Below are positions 34,987-45,899 of a DNA stretch of 64,000 nucleotides, piece by piece. Below the pieces are notes generated by a model that saw only the letters and a program-made list of their open reading frames with translations, made no database searches and had not been told where the DNA came from. The translations under genes and the position numbers were made by a program. Source of the stretch: Nephrocerus scutellatus (lineage: Eukaryota > Arthropoda > Insecta > Diptera > Pipunculidae); assembly GCA_947095585.1 (NCBI GenBank), contig OX352761.1:18615277-18679276 (forward strand), given 5' to 3'. Every line of letters starts with the position of its first letter. Position 1 is the stretch's first letter.

Positions 34987-35465
34987 ATGTTGTCTATGGA
35001 GTACGGAATAAGGCAAGTAAGTTGCTCAATCAGCAAGAACATTAACTTTCTTCCAATTCAAGAACCAATGACGAAGGACCTAGTGGCACTCCTAGTAGAG
35101 ATTCCGACCAAGAGGGGAACTAATAACATCGTGTGTGCCTCTACATTCTTCCCCGGCGATGACGACAATATGCCGCCCATCGAGGTCCAGAAGCTCGTAA
35201 AATTCTGCCAGGACAACAACCGACAATATAATAAGAGGCTGTGATGAAAATTCTCATTAACATCAACAGCAGGGTTGAGAGTGTCTTTTAGAATATCTCA
35301 TTAGTAGTAATGTAGATATTGCTAAGAAAGCCTCGAAACCCATATTCATAATTGAGATTTGCGAAGGGGTACTTAACCTCACACTTGTCAGTCCATTTCA
35401 ATCAAGTATCGTTGTAATCACTTTGTCTGACCATCAACACATCAGGTTTAAACTTCCAGGCAGAT
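34987..35465 (+). mobile_element. LOA-like LINE endonuclease fragment
   Basis: Frame 34987-35244 has LPIQEPMTKDLVALLVEIPTK, ASTFFPGDDDNMPPIEVQKLVKFC, close to the endonuclease at 31149. The sequence continues out of frame with a CDENSH-like block (GCDANSH equivalent) near 35245 and LTLSDHQHIRF near 35425. It has an internal deletion after QEPM and is short. Confidence 0.72.
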
Positions 35466-35539
35466 TGGCGCATGCTTCTTCTCACCACGGTTTGTCTCGA
35501 TTGTATCGGTGTGTGTCCTATTTGTCTGATGTGCTAATT

Positions 35540-36290
35540 TAAGAACGATGTGAACAAAATACGTGGGCTCAGATCCATTTAGCAGACCACAAACCTGTCA
35601 TTCTTCGTTTCGTTTTTTCTCCACCGCGGTCAGCTTATCGAACCAAAGCACAGTTCAACCGTTGTTCTAAAGCGGAATTTAATTTCATTTGGCTCAAAGT
35701 CAAAGTGCGTAAGCATAGCATTAACTAATGCTTAATATACTGAAGCCCTAATTTAGACAGTATCTCAACTTGTTGTGAGTTAGATGCACTGTCTGACTCT
35801 ATAACTAGAATTTTATCTCTTGATACATTTTTTGAAATCGTCATTTCGGGTGATTTTAATAAACGCAATTCTAGTTGGCTTCGCCATTCAGGCTTAACAA
35901 CACCACAAGGAAGGGATGTTGAATTATTTGCTGATACATACACTAATTCTCCAAACCATAGGTTACGCGTTGACATATTTAGTCCCGATAAGGTTAGATG
36001 GGCCGTAGGCTCCTTCAAACCATTTAAATTCCCCGGCGGTAAATTTCCAGCGCTATTACAGAGCACAATTGAGCTCATCCTGCCGGGTTTGATTGCTTTA
36101 TTTAAGCGCAGCTAAAATTGGGGTTATATTCCGAACACCTGGACAAAGGTAAACGTAGTTTTCATCCCTAAGCCGGGCAATAGGTCTAGTGAGCTGCTTC
36201 AATAATACAGATCCGTAAGTCTAGCATCATTTGTTCTCAAAATTATGGAAAGACTTATTGATTTGATGAAATTTCGGCAGACTATAACAA
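35540..36290 (+). mobile_element. Chimeric LINE debris: CR1/Jockey-like endonuclease joined to LOA-like RT
   Basis: Near 35545 NKIRGLRS resembles the NIRG endonuclease start. Near 35838-35960, VISGDFNKRNSSWLRHSG and GRDVELFAD are a CR1/Jockey-like GDFN block. From about 35980, DKVRWAVGSFKPFKFPGGKFPALLQ then GYIPNTWTKVNVVFIPKPGN, YRSVSLASFVLKIMERLIDL is an LOA/R1-like RT start. The two parts meet within about 30 nt. All frames are broken. Confidence 0.65.
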
Positions 36291-37137
36291 ATCATCATCA
36301 TCGTCATAATTGGAGTTACAATCGGGGTCCTATACTTGTCATCAATATATGATATTATCTTAGTATACGAAATCAATAGAAAATTGACTGTTTGTCAAAC
36401 TCTTTGATGAATTTATATGACCTCGAGAGACAGACATACTACGAACACTTAAAGCGTTACTCAGAAATTCGACTCGAAATGTGGTTTTCAGACATTTCAA
36501 CGTAGTCAATTCGGCATTTCTAATATGCTAGACAAAAAAATATGCAAAATGTAAATAAAGCGAATGTCTCATTATAAGTTACTTTACATGAACACCATTT
36601 GTACTGTTATATAGGAGAAGTAATTGAAACAAAATAGAGAAAACCTTATTTGGCCTTATCTTGTTGGATAACAAATATTCGAAACTCTCTGGCACTATAT
36701 TTAGTTACTAGGCCGACAAACTGTAGACAAACTTCAACTGGGTTATGATATTAATGTTGGGATTACCTACAATCAACTCGTCTAGACACAATTAAGTCAC
36801 CGCAAACTGATAAGAAAAACGTGTACCATCTAATAAAAGGAAAATCTAATTAGCAAGCTTATTCCTACTAAGATAACATGCCCGATACGGCGACGAGCGA
36901 AATAGGAGACGACAAACACCTGGTATTATTTCGACACAAAAATAAAACAATATTTAATGAAATAATTCTACAAACATTCATATATAGTTGTAGTGGGTAG
37001 AGGGGTAATAAAACCATACTAGAACACTCACCTAAACTGACTTGTACTCAGACTCAGACTTGTACTCATTCTCAATTAAGTTCACTATTCACTCTTTGAC
37101 ATTTAGATAGTGACCGAAGAAGTACTTCGATCCTTAT
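36291..37137. other. Intergenic, no gene recognised
   Basis: No open frame with recognisable motifs and no clear repeat. The sequence is moderately AT-rich. Confidence 0.4.
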
Positions 37138-37390
37138 TAAATTCTCTATATTAACTTCGCGTGCCCGTGGCTGGCTGGCTGGTCAGATTTTCTGATAATT
37201 TTTTAACTCACTTCCCAAAGCCCGATTGTATTGAAATTTTGCACACATGTATATTTCCGGTGACAATACTTTTTGTTAAAATTTGACAGTGATCGGGCTG
37301 CGGGGTCGTGGGGTTCACATACAAATTTTTCAGCATTTATAGTGGAATTCAGTATATTTTTGGTTATTAGAGAATTTAAATGAATAACCC
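37138..37390 (-). repeat. Tandem-repeat-bearing element (TRE), short copy 2
   Basis: Begins AAATTCTCTATATTAACTTC, continues with the CACTTCCCAAAGCCCGATT block, the palindromic CACATGTATAT motif, GGGCTGCGGGGTCGTGGGG, and ends TTAGAGAATTTA near 37380. It has only one repeat unit between the same two termini as the long copies, so the number of internal units varies between copies. Confidence 0.78.
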
Positions 37391-37789
37391 AAAAGGTTCA
37401 TCAATAGTTTGGAAAAAGTAGGCCAGCTTCATAGGAAATGTATAGATATTGTCTCTATCTTCAGGTAGGACTTACACAGTCGGTGAAATATAAGTATAAG
37501 TGAACATATGATTTGCAGTTGTATTGTACCCTTAACGGAAATTCCTTCTAGAGATTACCAAAGGGAACTCAACAATGTTGTTGTTTGCTCTATCCACAAA
37601 GTCCATAAGCACTTGTAAAAGTACCAAGTTACAAGTTCCAGCAGTGCTCTTTTTAAATTCCATCGGCTGTTGAATACTAATAGTGAAAACTAATAGTTAA
37701 GATTGCCTGAGCTCAAGCCTTACATTTGTTCCGAATCAAAAAGAACAGGGGATGAAACGAAACGAAACGCGAATGCTCACAAAATTTCA
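37391..37789. other. Spacer, no gene recognised
   Basis: No recognisable gene; ends where the RTE-like endonuclease becomes visible near 37800. Confidence 0.35.
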
Positions 37790-40190
37790 GCTCACTAGGT
37801 TGTATAAAAGCGTGAAAGAAACGTTCACGCATCTACAGATGATTCCCCAGATGATGAAAAAGAAGAATTCTTCGAATCAGTCGAACGGGAACTGAATGCC
37901 TGCCCTAAATATGATGTAAAAATCATTCAGGTGGATATGATTGCTAAAATAGGTAGGGTGGCAGTAGTCAGGCAGTACATTGGCACACACAGATTACACG
38001 AGAATACTAATGACAATCGACAACGAGTCATGGAGATGGCAGCAAGCAATAATTTGGTAGTTGCTAGTTCAATGTTTGCGCGTAAACAACAAAAGCCACT
38101 AAGGTAACTCCAGCTGGAGCCACTCGCTACTAGATAGACCACGTGTTGAAATACCGACGCCACAACCCGAACCTGATGACGGTACGAACGTACCGAGATG
38201 CCAACATCGACTCGGACCACTTGTTGGTATGGTGCTCCTAGCGTGGATTGCATCATCAAGAAAGACTGCATCCGTGAATTAGATTCGAGTCATTACGGCT
38301 GCCCTTCGGGACGAAGAGACCAGAAACAACTACGATCAAGCGATAGGACTCGCCCTAAATGCAGGGAGAGTAAGTCCTGGGGCTGAGATGTCAGGCGTAG
38401 AAGAGAAATGGACACGCGTTATAAATACTGTCATTAGTACTGCTGAATCCATCTTACGCAGTTGTCGTAGAGATCGGAACGACTGGTTCGATGACGAATG
38501 TAAGGTAGCGACTGAACGTAAGAATGTTGCGTACCGAGCAATGCAACAATCACAAAGAACGCGGGCATGAAGAAGATGAATATAAAGAGCTCAGAAGATA
38601 TGAAAGATAGCAGCCTGGGAGAAGAATCTCGTCCGAGAACTAGAACAGTACAAAGAGCAATGACCGCACCAGGCGCGCAAGTTCTACCAAAGAGCCCGCA
38701 GTATGACGCAATGTAAACCGCGTTGCACATACTACAATGACAAAGAGGGTAATCTGGTCGCCGATCTTAAAGGCATCTTAGAACAATGGGAAGAGCACTT
38801 TCATGAGCTGCTTAATGGCCAGCTAACTGAGGAATTGGAAACTTTACAAATGACCAAAGAACATACTATGATGCCGCCACCAAGCCTAAACCGAGTTAGC
38901 AGAGCAATAAATCGGCCCAAAAATAAAAAAATATTTCTTGAACTAATAGTGCAAGTATGGGAGGAAGAAGCGATGCCAGAAGACTGGCGAAGAGGCATCC
39001 TATGTCCCATACATAAGAAAGGAGATATGACAATCTGCAGCAATTATCATGGTATAACGTTGTTGAGTACTGCGTATAAGATTTTCTCCTCTGTCCTTCA
39101 AGATAGGATAGCCCATACGTTAAAGTCAACATTGGTCCATACGAGTGTGGCTTCATCCCAGGGTAATCAATAAGTGATCAGATTTACACCCTTAGGCAAG
39201 TGATGAAAAAATGTATAGAGCTTCAAAACTCACTACACCATCGTTTTATAGACTATAGCCGCCTATTACAGCATAGCCAGAGTAGAACTTTATAAAGCCA
39301 TGAGAGAATTTGGCATCCCAAATAAACTGAGACGACTATGTAGGTTGATCATGACTAATGTCAAGTAAAAATATCCGGATCACATATCAACCCCATTCAA
39401 TAACGGGCTCCGACAAGTGGTTTTTTTTTTTATAAAGAGACTCATTGCCAAGGGAGGACTCCCTGAATGACTTGCGTCACTGGCCTGTGTCCTCTTCAAC
39501 CTGGCGTTAGAGAATGTGATCCATGACTCTGACGTAACGGCGAGAGGAACAATCCTCTATAAGTCCATTCAGATACTGGCTTACGCAGACGATATTGATA
39601 TCGTTGGTAGAAACCGAAAAGCTATACAGGAAGCTTCCATCTGGGGCTGCACATAAATAAGAGCAAAACAAAGTTCATGGTGGTCACGTCTGCGAATAGA
39701 AGCTCCAACATTGGTCCCCTTATATCCAAGCTGCTAGTATATAAGACAATATGGTCATACCAGTACTTTCATATGGATCCGAGACTTGGGTGCTTAGCAA
39801 AAAGCATTCTAACCTCTTAGCCGTATTCGAGAGAAAAGTCTTACGGAGAATTGTTGGCCCCGTATGTGAGGAACGATGATTCCAGAGACTCTATAATGAT
39901 GAGGTCTATGAGCGTTACCGCGGTGTCGACATCGGTAAAAAAAATTAAGCTCGGTAGGCTCCGATGGGCAGGACACCTAGCTCGCACGAGTGAAGAGGAT
40001 CCTGCTCGGAAAGTCCTTTGCGGTAGGATTTATGGAACAGGACAGCGAAGCCGGCCAAACCTACGCTGGAAGGATGGATGGTAGACCAGGACGCCCAGAG
40101 TTTAGGGATGCCAAACTGGATGACATCGGCTCGAAATCGGGACCGTTGGAGAGACTTTTTGCGGGAGGCTAGGACCGGAACCCGGTTGTA
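37790..40190 (+). mobile_element. RTE-like LINE (family RTE-a), copy 2, decayed, with nested insertion
   Basis: Endonuclease near 37830-38250 (DDSPDDEKEEFFESVEREL, KYDVKIIQVDMIAKIG where GDMNAK is mutated, DNRQRVMEMAASNN). The linker SPGAEMSGVEEKWTRVINTV is at 38370-38430. RT pieces follow at 38703-39173 (VADLKGILEQWEEHFHELLNGQL; IVQVWEEEAMPEDWRRGILCPIHKKGD) and then the ILAYADDIDIVGRN box near 39575-39620. The C-terminal FERKVLRRIVGP is near 39830, LGRLRWAGHLARTSEEDPARKVLCGRIYG near 39950-40035, and DRWRDFLREA at the end. Many frame breaks are present. A reversed poly(A) fragment interrupts it at 39421-39478. Confidence 0.83.
39421..39478 (-). mobile_element. 5'-truncated poly(A) retroelement insertion nested in RTE copy 2
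   Basis: A run of T followed by the reverse complement of the 3' end seen at 28340-28405 (CTATTGCCAAGGGAGGACTC-like). In the uninterrupted RTE copies the sequence goes directly from CAGACAAGCGGATGG to CTGGCTTGCGTCCTC. The insert is about 58 bp, i.e. almost only the tail. Confidence 0.7.
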
Positions 40191-40289
40191 GAGCCAAATA
40201 TGATGATAATAGTTTTTGGAATTTTCCGTTCTTTCCCCCTCCCTCCTTAGCAGTGACATTCTATTGAGAAACAAACTGTATTAGAGTGA

Positions 40290-41790
40290 CGTCATCAAGT
40301 TCAACGGGTATTTTTTTGATACTTGTGGAACCAATTCTCCTTCCATATGTGTGCATCATCATCATCAAGATGAGCCAGTTCTTTTAAATTTTTTCTGATT
40401 CGTTCTCGCTGTTGTGGCAAGCAAGGTATATAAACAACAGCCAGCGACGCCTTGCCTTACACATAGAAAAGAAACCAAGCAGCTTTTTGACTCGACACTT
40501 CAACCGTATGGAGTACGTTGTGTATTGATTGAGTTTCTTTGTAGCAGCGACGATATCGAAGTCATTTGAATGTTTCTGTTGTAAATTGCTGATTCCTTTT
40601 GTTAGTCCTATAGATGTAATCGACGACGTACTTGGCGCATGAATATTTTTCAGTTATGAATTGGAAATTCATGTTGGACCCAAGCACGGATTGAAACAAT
40701 TTCTCTGAAGGTGAAGGTTGTCGTTATACAAATACTCGAGGTCTAGTTATCTCAGCTCGTAAAATGTTGATATAATCCTCATGCGACATTATGTTATTGC
40801 TTTGATAAAAGTGCTCCTTATTGTTGTAATCATTATCTTCTAGTTTTTTCGTATATCTTTGCACCGGGATTTGAATGTTTTCAACTTTCGATTTTCCTTC
40901 TCTAGAGGTACGAGTATGCCAGTTTTACGGATAGGCATGAAAGGCACCTCGAACCGACATTTGCGAACATTCGCACGAGTATTGTTATGGCTCGTGAATT
41001 TGTGCTTATGTGTTTGAAGTTTTATATGTCCAAAAGCTTCTGATGAACCCACTGAAATGAGAGCACCAATCAATGCAAGCGCTTCTTCATAATCGGTCCG
41101 AAACGCATCCTTTGATGCATTATCCAATCATAGTATGATATGGGCGTGTTGACTATCACTATGTTGGAATTCTATGCGTTCGAAGTAATTAAGAACTCTT
41201 TATTTTCCAAAAGAACTTAATCTCTTCGATTGTAAAATAAGCATGATGACATTAATCAACTTATTGAAGTTAATTGTGCAAGTAACGGCATCTTCATTGA
41301 CAAAAGTAGTTTTTCCAAAATAGTTTAATGCTTTAATCTGCTCATCTGTCAGATTTAGATTAAGATATTTTTATTAAACATTTCAGTAATATACAATTTT
41401 GACTTAAAACTAAACTTATAACTATTATTAATAAGCCTCTGTCAGCTCTCCTTCCTGTTTTTTTTGAATTTGTGTAAAATCCAATATTCGGCCACCCTAT
41501 CTCGTTATCACTGATCGTCAAAAACATGCTTGGTTTTCCTAACTGGCGCATAATTGCAAATAGATCTCGCTTACGCACAGACCATTAAGCTGCAGAATTT
41601 GGTAGTGACTTCATGAAAGCTAAGTTGTTCTCTAAACAGATGTTAATATAATCTTCAGATAATATGCGCTCCTTAATCGTTATTCGTTTCGAAAGTTGGT
41701 TGATTTGCATGTGCGTTTAGAACTCGATTAAATTCAAAGTGAGTGTTTGTATTTCTAATTTTAGGGCATCACCAGTTACGTCATCGTAAG
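40290..41790 (-). pseudogene. Helitron Rep/helicase-like N-terminal protein remnant
   Basis: Reading down the minus strand: IKERILSEDYINICLENN (about 41680), then KRDLFAIMRQLGKPSMFLTISDNEIGWP (41570-41490), the standard Helitron_like_N block. Next is YFERIEFQHSDSQHAHIIL (about 41190-41135), which contains the HxH of the HUH nuclease. HTHKF-type residues then CRFEVPFMPIRKTG (about 40990-40900) and EDYINILRAEITRPRVF (about 40790) follow. The catalytic-Tyr block is YSCAKYVVDYIYRTNK (about 40650-40590), then EVSSQKAAWFLF (about 40500) and VVYIPCLPQQRERIRKNLKELAHLDDDD (about 40440-40360). At least five stops or frameshifts occur. The order and spacing match Helitron Rep. Confidence 0.85.
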
Positions 41791-41901
41791 CCGAGCGCTT
41801 ACCAATTGTTTTAAAACAAGTCTCATCATTCTCAGTCTGGCTAGTAGAAGCTGATATATACCAGTTCCACTTTTCCATGCATTACACGCGCCACACACGA
41901 T

Positions 41902-41922
41902 GCGCGACACGTGTCACACGCG
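41902..41922 (-). other. 21-bp palindrome-rich motif upstream of Helitron Rep remnant
   Basis: A CG-rich motif centred on GACACGTGTC. It differs by one base from the motif at 59022-59042, which precedes a helentron endonuclease remnant in the same orientation. It may mark a shared Helitron/helentron 5' region (inference). Confidence 0.45.
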
Positions 41923-42044
41923 AGATATACCAGCTCTCTAGGTCGTGTGAAAGGTCATTAACTAACGACTTCACTTTTTGTTAACGCGTAACAAGTTAGC
42001 ACGTAACCAAAGCTTACACTCTCCATAAAATGTTTTGTGTACTT

Positions 42045-42945
42045 TTTAAATTCTCTATATTAACTTCAATTTCACGTGGCATGGATGTCGGTCGGAAATC
42101 TGTCGGAAATCGGTCGGTCTGTCGTGGAATCTTGCGATCATTTTTTAACCCACTTCCCAAAGCCCGATTATATTCTAATTTTGCACACATGTGTATTTCC
42201 GGAGACAACACTTTATATTAAAATTTGAGGCCCCTCGGGCTACGGGGTCGGGGGGCTCCCCTACAAATATTTTACAAAAATTTACTCGACTTGCTTCAAA
42301 TTTTATACACATGTGTATCTCTGATAGACAACACTTTTTGTAAAAATTTTGGAGACCCCGGGTTCGTGGGGCCCCATAACTTTTTTAAAAAAAATTAACC
42401 CGATTTTCTTCAAATTTAATACACATGTGTAAATCCGATAGACAACACTTTTTGTAAAAAAATTGGAGACAGAGTTTGGAGGGTCGTGGGGCCCCAACAA
42501 ATTTTTTAAAAAACTTAACCCGATTTATTTTTAAATTATATACACATGTGTATCTCCGACGGACAAAACTTTTGGCCAAAGTTTTGGTGGCCCATAAAAA
42601 TTCTTCAAAAAAATTTACCCGATTTTCTTCAAATTTTATATACATGTGTATCGCCGATGGACAAAATATTTTGTAAAGTTTTTGGAGTGAGGCCCTGAGG
42701 CCCGAATGGTGCCCAAATAAATTTTTTAAAAATTAGCTCGATTTTCTTCAAATTTTAAACACATGTGTATCACTGATGGACAAAACTTTTTCTAAGTTTG
42801 TTGGAGTGATCGGTCCCTGACCCCGTGTGGTGTCCATGTAAATTTTTTAAAAATTAACGCGGTTTTCTTCAAATTTTAACACATACCCATCTCCTATTAG
42901 AGAATTTACATGAAAAATTGTATTTTTATGGGTTGTTTTTTTTTT
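42045..42945 (-). repeat. Tandem-repeat-bearing element (TRE), copy 3 (long)
   Basis: Reverse orientation of the copy at 16285-17093. ACACATGTGT-type palindromes occur near 42187, 42308, 42420, 42541, 42642 and 42759, and a degraded one near 42876, a period of roughly 101-121 bp. The ends AAATTCTCTATATTAACTTC (42047-42066) and TTAGAGAATTTACATG (42897-42912) match the other copies. Each unit has an AT-rich half with TTTTTTAAAAA and a GC-rich half (GGGGCCCC-like). It has no coding capacity. It lies 130-280 bp from the Helitron Rep remnant and 140 bp from the 3' end of gene D. Confidence 0.82.
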
Positions 42946-43029
42946 TCTATACATGAAGATCGAAAAATTATATTTTATTTTTTATATTTTCGCAATTGTT
43001 ATTTTTATTTAATTGTTTTGTGTTCATTG

Positions 43030-43035
43030 TTTATT
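43030..43035 (-). terminator. AATAAA polyadenylation signal of S28 gene D
   Basis: AATAAA on the minus strand about 48 nt after the stop codon; the tandem-repeat element starts about 90 bp further on. Confidence 0.5.
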
Positions 43036-43082
43036 TTTATTTTAAACGTTTTAACCAAAATTTTGCACACATCTGCAATTCG

Positions 43083-44815
43083 TTACACCCATAGACGAAC
43101 CAATTCCGCGATTCTCTCCTTTGAAGCCCTCACATTGTCATCTTCATAATAGCTGATCGATCCGTAACTTCTCGGTCTCCATTCACTTCGCCCTGTGGAT
43201 TTGTAAAAAATTGTATCACAAAAATAAATGTGGTTCCATTTATTTCTTGAATACATATTCAACTTACTTGGAATTATTGTTGTACCATTTTCAGTTTGAT
43301 ATCCCACGGCTCTCCACACCTCAAGTTCACCATAAGTCATGAAGATATTTCCCACATTGGGATTTATTCCACCAAAGTTCTCATTGAATTGATCAATATT
43401 TTTCTGAATGTATGAGCTCGTGTATTGCTGACCAAAGAGATCGGTACAGCGGCTGATGAAAAGATCAATCGGGAACATGTTTCCAAAGGGCTGATTGGGA
43501 GAATCCGACGTTGGGAACCAACCAAATTCATTGCAACTCTGATAATACCATTGCCGTATTCCAGAAAAATCAGTAATGTTTGACATATCCACAATGATTC
43601 CATTGTAAGAAGCTTCGACACAAGACTGATAGGGCCTTCGTCCATACCAACTGATATATTTCGCTACTACTCTAGCATCATCAGGTTCCAACATCTTAAA
43701 GTGAAAAAGTGCCCAAATATCATCTTCACTATAAAATAAAATAGAAATGTTTAGTCCCAGATATATGTTGGCACAAACTCGGTGGGAGACGCACTCTTCT
43801 TCCCTAATAAGGTCGGTGAATTTCTGGGAAATCAATGCAAAAAGAGACCACAAATCAAAATCCTTCCTGCCATCGAAATGATCACAAAGATTTAGGAGGG
43901 TTTTTGCCTCATCCGAACGATCTGTGGCGAACATCTTCGCTAAAGCAGCCGTTCCATTTTGCAGGCGATTGTAGTACTGTTCACCGGCTAGTTCCCGGAT
44001 TATATTGCCAGCGGCTACCTCGTATTCTGCGTGTTAAATTGTGTTTGTGTGTGATTACGAATACATATACAGTAACCAAAGAATTTCCCTGCCCCATCCA
44101 ACATACCAGCGAAATTGACTTTAGCCAAAAGTGGAGCACTTGATGCCCAACCACCATCGAATAGCTCAGGGTAAAGGCGCTTAAACCAAACCACCAAAGA
44201 TCCAGCATATGATGCCCCGACCATGATAACTTTGGAATTGGCCAGTGCAGGAATATCAGCCTTCATTGTGATAATTAAGTGAGCCAAGTCTTTGAGTGTC
44301 TGATTGACATTTAAATATTTCAGGTTAGCCGTTGACAGGTCCCTGAAAGAATCCACAATCAAATCAATTACATTTTCATCCTTTAGTCTAAAGGACTTTT
44401 GTTGCACTCACGGAGTTGGTATGCTCTTTCCATAGTAACGATGTTCAGTGTAAAACATATAGCCCTTGTGCTCTTTGGCCAAGTCGTGAAAATGTCCTCT
44501 AAGCAAGAAACGCCTTGTAATTTGCCAATTACCTCCGAGGGCAATAAACATTGGACCTCCATCAGCAAAATAATTGCTATTTGAAACGTATCTCTGTGGG
44601 GTGTTTATAATTAATCCTTTATTAAATTCTTACTTTCACTACCACCACTATACCATTTGCCATGTTCTCGTGTCGGAATTGTTAAAATGATCCAGCTTCT
44701 GTGTGATCCATTCGTCTTCGTCCCTTGGAGGTGGCTGCTGAAACCGATGTTGTGTACTACCAACAATGGCGATCCCACACAGCGCAACAAGCACTACAAG
44801 TATCGTTAACTGCAT
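43083..44815 (-). CDS. S28 serine carboxypeptidase-like D, Asp and His of the triad replaced by Glu
   Basis: Six exons on the minus strand: 44654-44815, 44412-44593, 44107-44342, 43795-44026, 43268-43728, 43083-43192, giving 460 residues. Exon 1 is short: a signal peptide (MQLTILVVLVALCGIAIVGS), then a Pro-rich stretch and DEWITQKLDHFNNSDTRTWQM. FYTEHRYYGKS, the nucleophile elbow VGASYAGS with Ser159, SCNEFGWF and NQPFGNMFP are kept. The Asp position reads GELEVW (Glu407 instead of Asp, Pro to Val next to it). The His position reads RRSEW (Glu428) rather than GVSHC. All frames are open and splice sites are good. Most likely a non-catalytic homologue. The last intron is 75 nt and stop-free in frame. 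Confidence 0.88.
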
Positions 44816-44852
44816 TACAATGAGAATAATTCAATATTGTGGACCGGCGTCG

Positions 44853-44860
44853 TATTTATA
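44853..44860 (-). promoter_or_regulatory. TATA box of S28 gene D
   Basis: TATAAATA on the minus strand about 37 nt upstream of the ATG at 44815, matching the arrangement at genes A and B. Confidence 0.58.
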
Positions 44861-45003
44861 TTGAGTCTTATCATTGCTTTAATTTGCGTTATTTTGCTAA
44901 GCTATCCATCACGCTACAGTACATTACTGTTAGGCGTATTTAGAATTTTTTTTTAAGAACTGATAACAACCTAATAAAAATTATCAGTCGAAACAGTAAA
45001 AGC
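44861..45003. other. 5' flank of S28 gene D
   Basis: AT-rich spacer between the promoter and the 365-bp tandem duplication. No site can be assigned. Confidence 0.35.
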
Positions 45004-45740
45004 CAAGAAGTGGCAACAATTTCCGCTGTAATGCGAAGGTCAAAAAAGATAACATTTGAAATCATTTGAGCAGGAAACTCTGCGCATAATTGAAAAATAT
45101 TTATCTAATTTTAGTCAACCGAATTGTTTATTATACTATACTATCTAATTGTTAGGTAAATAGTCCTCTACATTTTGGAGCTCATAAGCCCGTAGAAAAG
45201 ATTGTTTTTTTTTTTGTTTAAATGCGGCACCAAATGCTTGGGATTTATTACCTAAGAAGTACGTTTTAGGTGAAACGGGACCACCTAACCATAATAAAAA
45301 ATATACTCTGTGCGCACATCGTTTTATGATTCGAAGCTCAAGTTTGATACTCCACAAATATTATAAAAGAAGTGGCAACCATTTCCGCTGATAATGCGAA
45401 AGTTAAAACAGATAACATTTTGAATCGTTTGTAAGGGGCAACTCTGCGCATAATTGGAATATATTTATCTAATTTAAGCCAACCTAATTGTTTATTATAC
45501 TATACTATCTAATTGTTAGGTAAATAGTCCTCCACATTTTGGAGCTTATAAGCCCGTAGAAAGATTGTTTTTTGGGTTACATGCGTCACCAAATACTTCG
45601 GATTTATTACCTAAGAAGTACGTTTCAGATAAAACGGGTCAAATTATTTCAACGCCATCACCTTGCTACTGGAAGCAATAACCATAATAAAAAATATACT
45701 CTGTGCGCACATCGTTTTAGGATTCATAAATCAGGTTTGT
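45004..45740. repeat. Direct tandem duplication, two units of about 365 bp
   Basis: 45004-45367 and 45368-45740 align along their length. Shared blocks are AGAAGTGGCAAC, CTCTGCGCATAATTG, TTATACTATACTATCTAATT, TTATTACCTAAGAAGTACGT and AAAATATACTCTGTGCGCAC. The second unit has about 40 extra bases near 45640-45680. No coding motif was recognised; the frames 45145-45357 (minus) and 45572-45766 (plus) fall in this repeat and are not convincing genes. Confidence 0.75.
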
Positions 45741-45899
45741 TCATCTGGCCACCCACAAATATCTAAGTTCGTTATCTCAGTACTACTAGATTGCAAGACA
45801 TTTTGAAAGTCAACAGTGAGTTTATATAAATTCTGAAGAGGGTTGGACAAACCACCGAGCCCTGAGAAAAGCACCTACATTTCTAGGTGGCTTAGTAGT

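Noticed and set aside
42187..42880. Regularly spaced palindromic repeats resembling a CRISPR array
   Set aside because: The repeats are whole units of about 115 bp that are similar end to end, with no unique spacers, and they recur as a dispersed element in a eukaryotic genome.
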